Positions 14,491 to 17,160 of a stretch of DNA of 17,160 nt are shown piece after piece. The stretch comes from Gammaproteobacteria bacterium. Lineage in GTDB: Bacteria; Pseudomonadota; Gammaproteobacteria; SZUA-229. Positions within the stretch are counted from its first letter, which is position 1; each line of letters begins with the position of its first letter. The DNA lies in assembly GCA_026197015.1 (NCBI GenBank), contig JAPHRB010000111.1, forward strand, positions 1-17,160. Reading direction: 5' to 3'. The notes beneath the pieces were generated by a model that did no database searches, was not told the DNA's origin, and saw only the letters and a program-made list of their open reading frames with translations. Position numbers and translations under genes: made by a program.

Positions 14491-15436
14491 GATTCGCCTG
14501 CGCAAAGAAGAACCAGCGCTCTGCGAGCAAACCGATATACTGAATAACAAATGCAGCTATTAATACTTCTGTGTTGCCATTGTTCAGTGATGCAGATAAA
14601 AGCAGTACCGGAACAGGGAATACTAAAATCATAAAAATAAACTTAACTGATTTTAAGAACATGGCTGTTTTGCCGTGAAAATATTCACGTGTATTAAATG
14701 ACCCGCCCATTGCACCCTGTGCTTTCTGCTGAATCTTGTTATGGCGAATACCAATTGCCGACTGCACAGTGGATTTATGTTTTATACGGCTATTTCTGTA
14801 AAGAGAGGCAGTACGTGTAATGAAAACCAGTATGGTTAGTACAATTGCCCAGCCACCAAGAAATAGAGTGTGTTCCTGAAGGCCCAGGTAACTTGCTAGT
14901 GCCGTTGCCAGTGTGAAACCAGAAGCGGTACCAAACAGAAAGTAGTTAATAACCGTTAACGGGCTAGCCCATTCCTGTAAAAATTTAATGCAGGCATAAA
15001 TCATTGCGGTACAGATAAATAATGCAAAGGTAGTTACTACGCCAAATATGCCAACAAAAAGGCTGGTGCTTAAGGTGATTTCGCCGTGTGTAAATGCAAT
15101 GCTGTCTAAACCAAATAAGTGAATAAGCCCATAAACAAATACCGCTAACATCATTGTAGGTAAGGCAATAACTTCACGTGATAACCATGATGTCCGCCAG
15201 CATGTAGCTGAACGCCAGGCTCGCTCCGGATGCCCCAAATGGAAGAATGATGAAACCAGACCGCCAATTAACAGGATTAAAGATATAGCTGCACCGATGC
15301 CGTAGTAATTGGTATCACCAATACCCGGAAGTAGTTCAAACTCAGAATAAACCTGAGTTGAGAATAGTGCCAGGAATAAACCCTGTGCTGCACCGATTAA
15401 AGTTGTTAAAAATATGACAGAAAATGCGGGATGCAT
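14459..15436 (-). CDS. soeC: Membrane anchor subunit, DmsC/SoeC family
   Basis: The product is 325 residues, a polytopic quinone-reactive anchor of a molybdoenzyme complex. About eight membrane segments are seen (roughly 5-27, 46-66, 90-110, 122-150, 160-184, 190-208, 262-282, 288-305). The FFHLGHPERAWRSATCWRTSWLSRE stretch (64-88) is the hallmark of the DmsC/SoeC family. AAGGAGAG lies 6 bases before ATG 15436, the strongest ribosome binding site in the operon. It is separated from soeB by 168 bases containing a palindromic repeat. The last codons lie inside a tandem 50-bp duplication. SoeC is preferred over DmsC because of the SoeB-like neighbour. Confidence 0.82.
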   Translation of the reverse strand: MHPAFSVIFLTTLIGAAQGLFLALFSTQVYSEFELLPGIGDTNYYGIGAAISLILLIGGLVSSFFHLGHPERAWRSATCWRTSWLSREVIALPTMMLAVFVYGLIHLFGLDSIAFTHGEITLSTSLFVGIFGVVTTFALFICTAMIYACIKFLQEWASPLTVINYFLFGTASGFTLATALASYLGLQEHTLFLGGWAIVLTILVFITRTASLYRNSRIKHKSTVQSAIGIRHNKIQQKAQGAMGGSFNTREYFHGKTAMFLKSVKFIFMILVFPVPVLLLSASLNNGNTEVLIAAFVIQYIGLLAERWFFFAQANHPQNIYYQTV

Positions 15437-15498
15437 AATTCTCTCCTTAGTAAATTAATAATAAATAAATAAATATAAGTATGTAGCGCTTCAGATTG

Positions 15499-15587
15499 CC
15501 TCTATGCAGTTTCAGGACAAGGCAGAAAATGTGAGTTTACAAATGTAAATGTCAATTTCCTAACGCAGTCATGAAGGCGCATAGAGG
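15499..15587. repeat. 89-bp palindromic element inserted between soeB and soeC
   Basis: The ends are 20-base imperfect inverted repeats (16 of 20), beginning with a perfect CCTCTATGC/GCATAGAGG at 15499-15507 and 15579-15587. The centre contains TTTACAAATGTAAA. It is a different family from the lipBA-flanking repeats and lies between two genes that form one complex. Confidence 0.75.
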
Positions 15588-15604
15588 TGGGCTGAGTAGT
15601 TACG

Positions 15605-16336
15605 CTAGATGAATGAGTTATCATCCAGTACTGAGCCATCAACAGGTTTGTGGTGTTCTTTCTGCTCTTTATTAAGCGGATTATCAACACGAACCAGTTC
15701 GTCTTTATGTATTGTGATTTTGTTCTTACGACGAGGTAAGTAATGGTTAGACGGCTGTGTGCCCCATTCAGGCATTAGCTGGTAACCACCCTGATCACGA
15801 ATCATTTCAGAAACTTCTGAATCAGCATCATGAACATCACCAAATAAACGTGCGTTAGTTGGGCAAGCTAATACGCAAGCAGGTTTACGCTCTGCTTCTG
15901 GTAAATTTTCGTCATAAATACGATCCACACATAAAGTACATTTTTTCATTACTTTCTGGTGTTCATCAATTTCACGTGCGCCATAAGGGCAGGCCCATGA
16001 GCAATATTTACAACCGATACATTTATCGTAATCAACTAAAACAATACCGTCGAGTTTGCGTTTGTAACTGGCACCAGTTGGGCACACGGGTACGCAAGGG
16101 GGTTCTTCGCAATGCAAACATGATTTTGGAAAGTGAACAGTTTCCGTTTTTGGAAACTCGCCGACTTCATAAGTTTGTACGCGGTTAAAGAATGTACCGG
16201 TTGGGTCTTTCTGATAAGGGTTCTCATCAGACATAAAGCCCGCTGGGCCAGATGTGTTCCATTCTTTGCACGACGTTACACAGGCACTACAGCCTACGCA
16301 TACATTCAGGTCAATAATAAGTGCTAACTGAGTCAT
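15605..16336 (-). CDS. soeB: Iron-sulfur subunit with four [4Fe-4S] clusters, SoeB-like
   Basis: This 243-residue electron-transfer subunit links the molybdenum subunit to the membrane anchor. Sixteen cysteines form four clusters: Cys13/16/19/23, Cys73/76/81/85, Cys106/109/112/116 and Cys133/136/154/158. There is no Tat signal, so it faces the cytoplasm, as in SoeABC sulfite dehydrogenase. Blocks such as MTQLALIIDLNVCVGCSACVTSC, CKEWNTSG and GGYQLMPEWGTQPSNHYLPRR are SoeB-like by recall; a database search would confirm this. GAAGGGGG sits before ATG 16336, and the start overlaps the soeA stop by one base. DMSO or polysulfide reductase electron-transfer subunits are the alternative. Confidence 0.82.
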   Translation of the reverse strand: MTQLALIIDLNVCVGCSACVTSCKEWNTSGPAGFMSDENPYQKDPTGTFFNRVQTYEVGEFPKTETVHFPKSCLHCEEPPCVPVCPTGASYKRKLDGIVLVDYDKCIGCKYCSWACPYGAREIDEHQKVMKKCTLCVDRIYDENLPEAERKPACVLACPTNARLFGDVHDADSEVSEMIRDQGGYQLMPEWGTQPSNHYLPRRKNKITIHKDELVRVDNPLNKEQKEHHKPVDGSVLDDNSFI

Positions 16337-17160
16337 TATTTAGCCCCCTTCTTGTCAAACTTACCGGCGAAGAAACCAAGCCATTTACGGCGAGTGCTCA
16401 TTCCTGGTAAAACTTTCATTGATTCAAATTGTGGCAATGTGTGGTTTGCATCGTCTTCTGCTTTGTAAACACGTACACGTACGTCATACCATGCAGCCTG
16501 TCCCGTTACCGGATCAGAGTTAGAGATGTGTTCGCCACAATCATTCTTAGGTAACTCTTCCGCAATTAAGTGGTTAAGCAGGAAGCCCTGTTGTGATTCA
16601 TTGGCGTCGTCACTTAAGTTCCACGCGCCTTTGGCTTTACCGACCGCATTCCATGTCCAGATTGTGCCCGGCTCAACCGCTTCTGAGAAGCGCGCCATAC
16701 AACGTACTTTACCGTGCATTGATTCAACATAAATCCAGTCGCCATCGGCAAAAGCATGTTTCTCACCCAGAGAAGGGTGCACATGCATATAGTTATGCGC
16801 ATGAATTTGACGTAACCAGGCATTCTGAGAATCCCACGAGTGGTACATCGCCATCGGACGCTGTGTTATTGCGTTAATGGGGTATTTCTGTTTATCCGTT
16901 AACTGACCTTCTAATGTTTCAGAGTAGAAAGGCAGCGGGTTGAAGTGCTCTTCAACGCGCGCGCGCAAATGATCAGGTGGCTGACGCCCTGGGCGTTTGC
17001 CCTGTGCTGCGAGTCTGAACTTTTGCAGAACTTCAGAATAGATATGAATATTAATCGGTTCATTGTAACGAGTTAAACGGTGATCCTGTGCCCAGGTCAG
17101 GTAACCCTGGTTCCAGTTACGCATATACTGGTAAGAAACTGGTAAATGATACTGATAAAC
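16336..17160 (-). CDS. soeA: Molybdopterin oxidoreductase catalytic subunit, SoeA-like (C-terminal part)
   Basis: The frame is open from the window edge to TAA at 16336-16338, giving the last 274 residues; the N-terminal cluster and active-site parts lie outside. The visible part is the C-terminal molybdopterin dinucleotide-binding domain of the DMSO-reductase family: WDSQNAWLRQIH, a segment HVHPSLGEKHAFADGDWIYV, and VEPGTIWTWNAVGKAKGAWNL. In SoeABC the enzyme oxidises sulfite to sulfate in the cytoplasm with electrons going to quinone. The order A-B-C and one-base overlap with soeB support one operon. The exact substrate cannot be proven from this fragment. Polysulfide, thiosulfate or tetrathionate enzymes are related alternatives. 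Confidence 0.78.
   Translation of the reverse strand, partial: VYQYHLPVSYQYMRNWNQGYLTWAQDHRLTRYNEPINIHIYSEVLQKFRLAAQGKRPGRQPPDHLRARVEEHFNPLPFYSETLEGQLTDKQKYPINAITQRPMAMYHSWDSQNAWLRQIHAHNYMHVHPSLGEKHAFADGDWIYVESMHGKVRCMARFSEAVEPGTIWTWNAVGKAKGAWNLSDDANESQQGFLLNHLIAEELPKNDCGEHISNSDPVTGQAAWYDVRVRVYKAEDDANHTLPQFESMKVLPGMSTRRKWLGFFAGKFDKKGAK

Noticed and set aside
15502..15690. 62-codon minus-strand frame overlapping the soeB end and the palindromic element
   Set aside because: It is made of the repeat and an out-of-frame part of soeB, with no start signal.

Overview
The window comes from an AT-rich gammaproteobacterium. The mrdA-rodA-mltB-rlpA-dacA-dat-ybeD-lipB-lipA block is the classic gammaproteobacterial cell-elongation/lipoate cluster. 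The membrane molybdoenzyme operon at the right edge resembles SoeABC, the cytoplasm-facing sulfite dehydrogenase of sulfur oxidisers, so a sulfur-oxidising lineage is likely. The genus cannot be named from the sequence alone.

Layout. 1-639 (minus) is the N-terminal part of a glycerol-kinase-like FGGY kinase, cut by the window edge. It is divergent from a small thioredoxin (851-1231, plus). A secreted Sel1-repeat protein (1303-1812, minus) follows. A 624-base stretch without a convincing gene (1813-2436) holds a perfect 11-bp inverted repeat, a 15-codon mini-ORF and a GC-rich island. Adenylate kinase (2437-3744, minus) carries an unusual 220-residue Pro/Ala/Lys-rich, histone-H1-like tail ending in a predicted coiled coil. 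Divergent from it, a short inorganic-pyrophosphatase-like ORF (3915-4298) has lost the catalytic core. Its stop abuts the start of PBP2.

4299-11570 (plus) is a tightly packed envelope operon. PBP2 and RodA form the elongasome peptidoglycan synthase. MltB and RlpA are lytic transglycosylases, DacA is a D,D-carboxypeptidase and Dat is a D-amino-acid aminotransferase. YbeD follows, then LipB and LipA, which make protein-bound lipoate. A palindromic repeat of one family lies just before lipB (11659-11771) and another copy lies just after lipA (13504-13607).

13640-14209 (minus) is a YfaZ-like outer-membrane protein. 14459-17160 (minus) is soeA (C-terminal part only), soeB and soeC. A different palindromic repeat is inserted between soeB and soeC. 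The 3' end of soeC, including its stop codon, is tandemly duplicated in 50-bp units, followed by a hairpin and a probable terminator.

The most unusual items are the adenylate kinase with an H1-like tail, the pyrophosphatase-like protein without a metal site, and the several palindromic or tandem repeats placed at operon joints. No CRISPR array, tRNA, rRNA, transposase gene or phage gene was seen.
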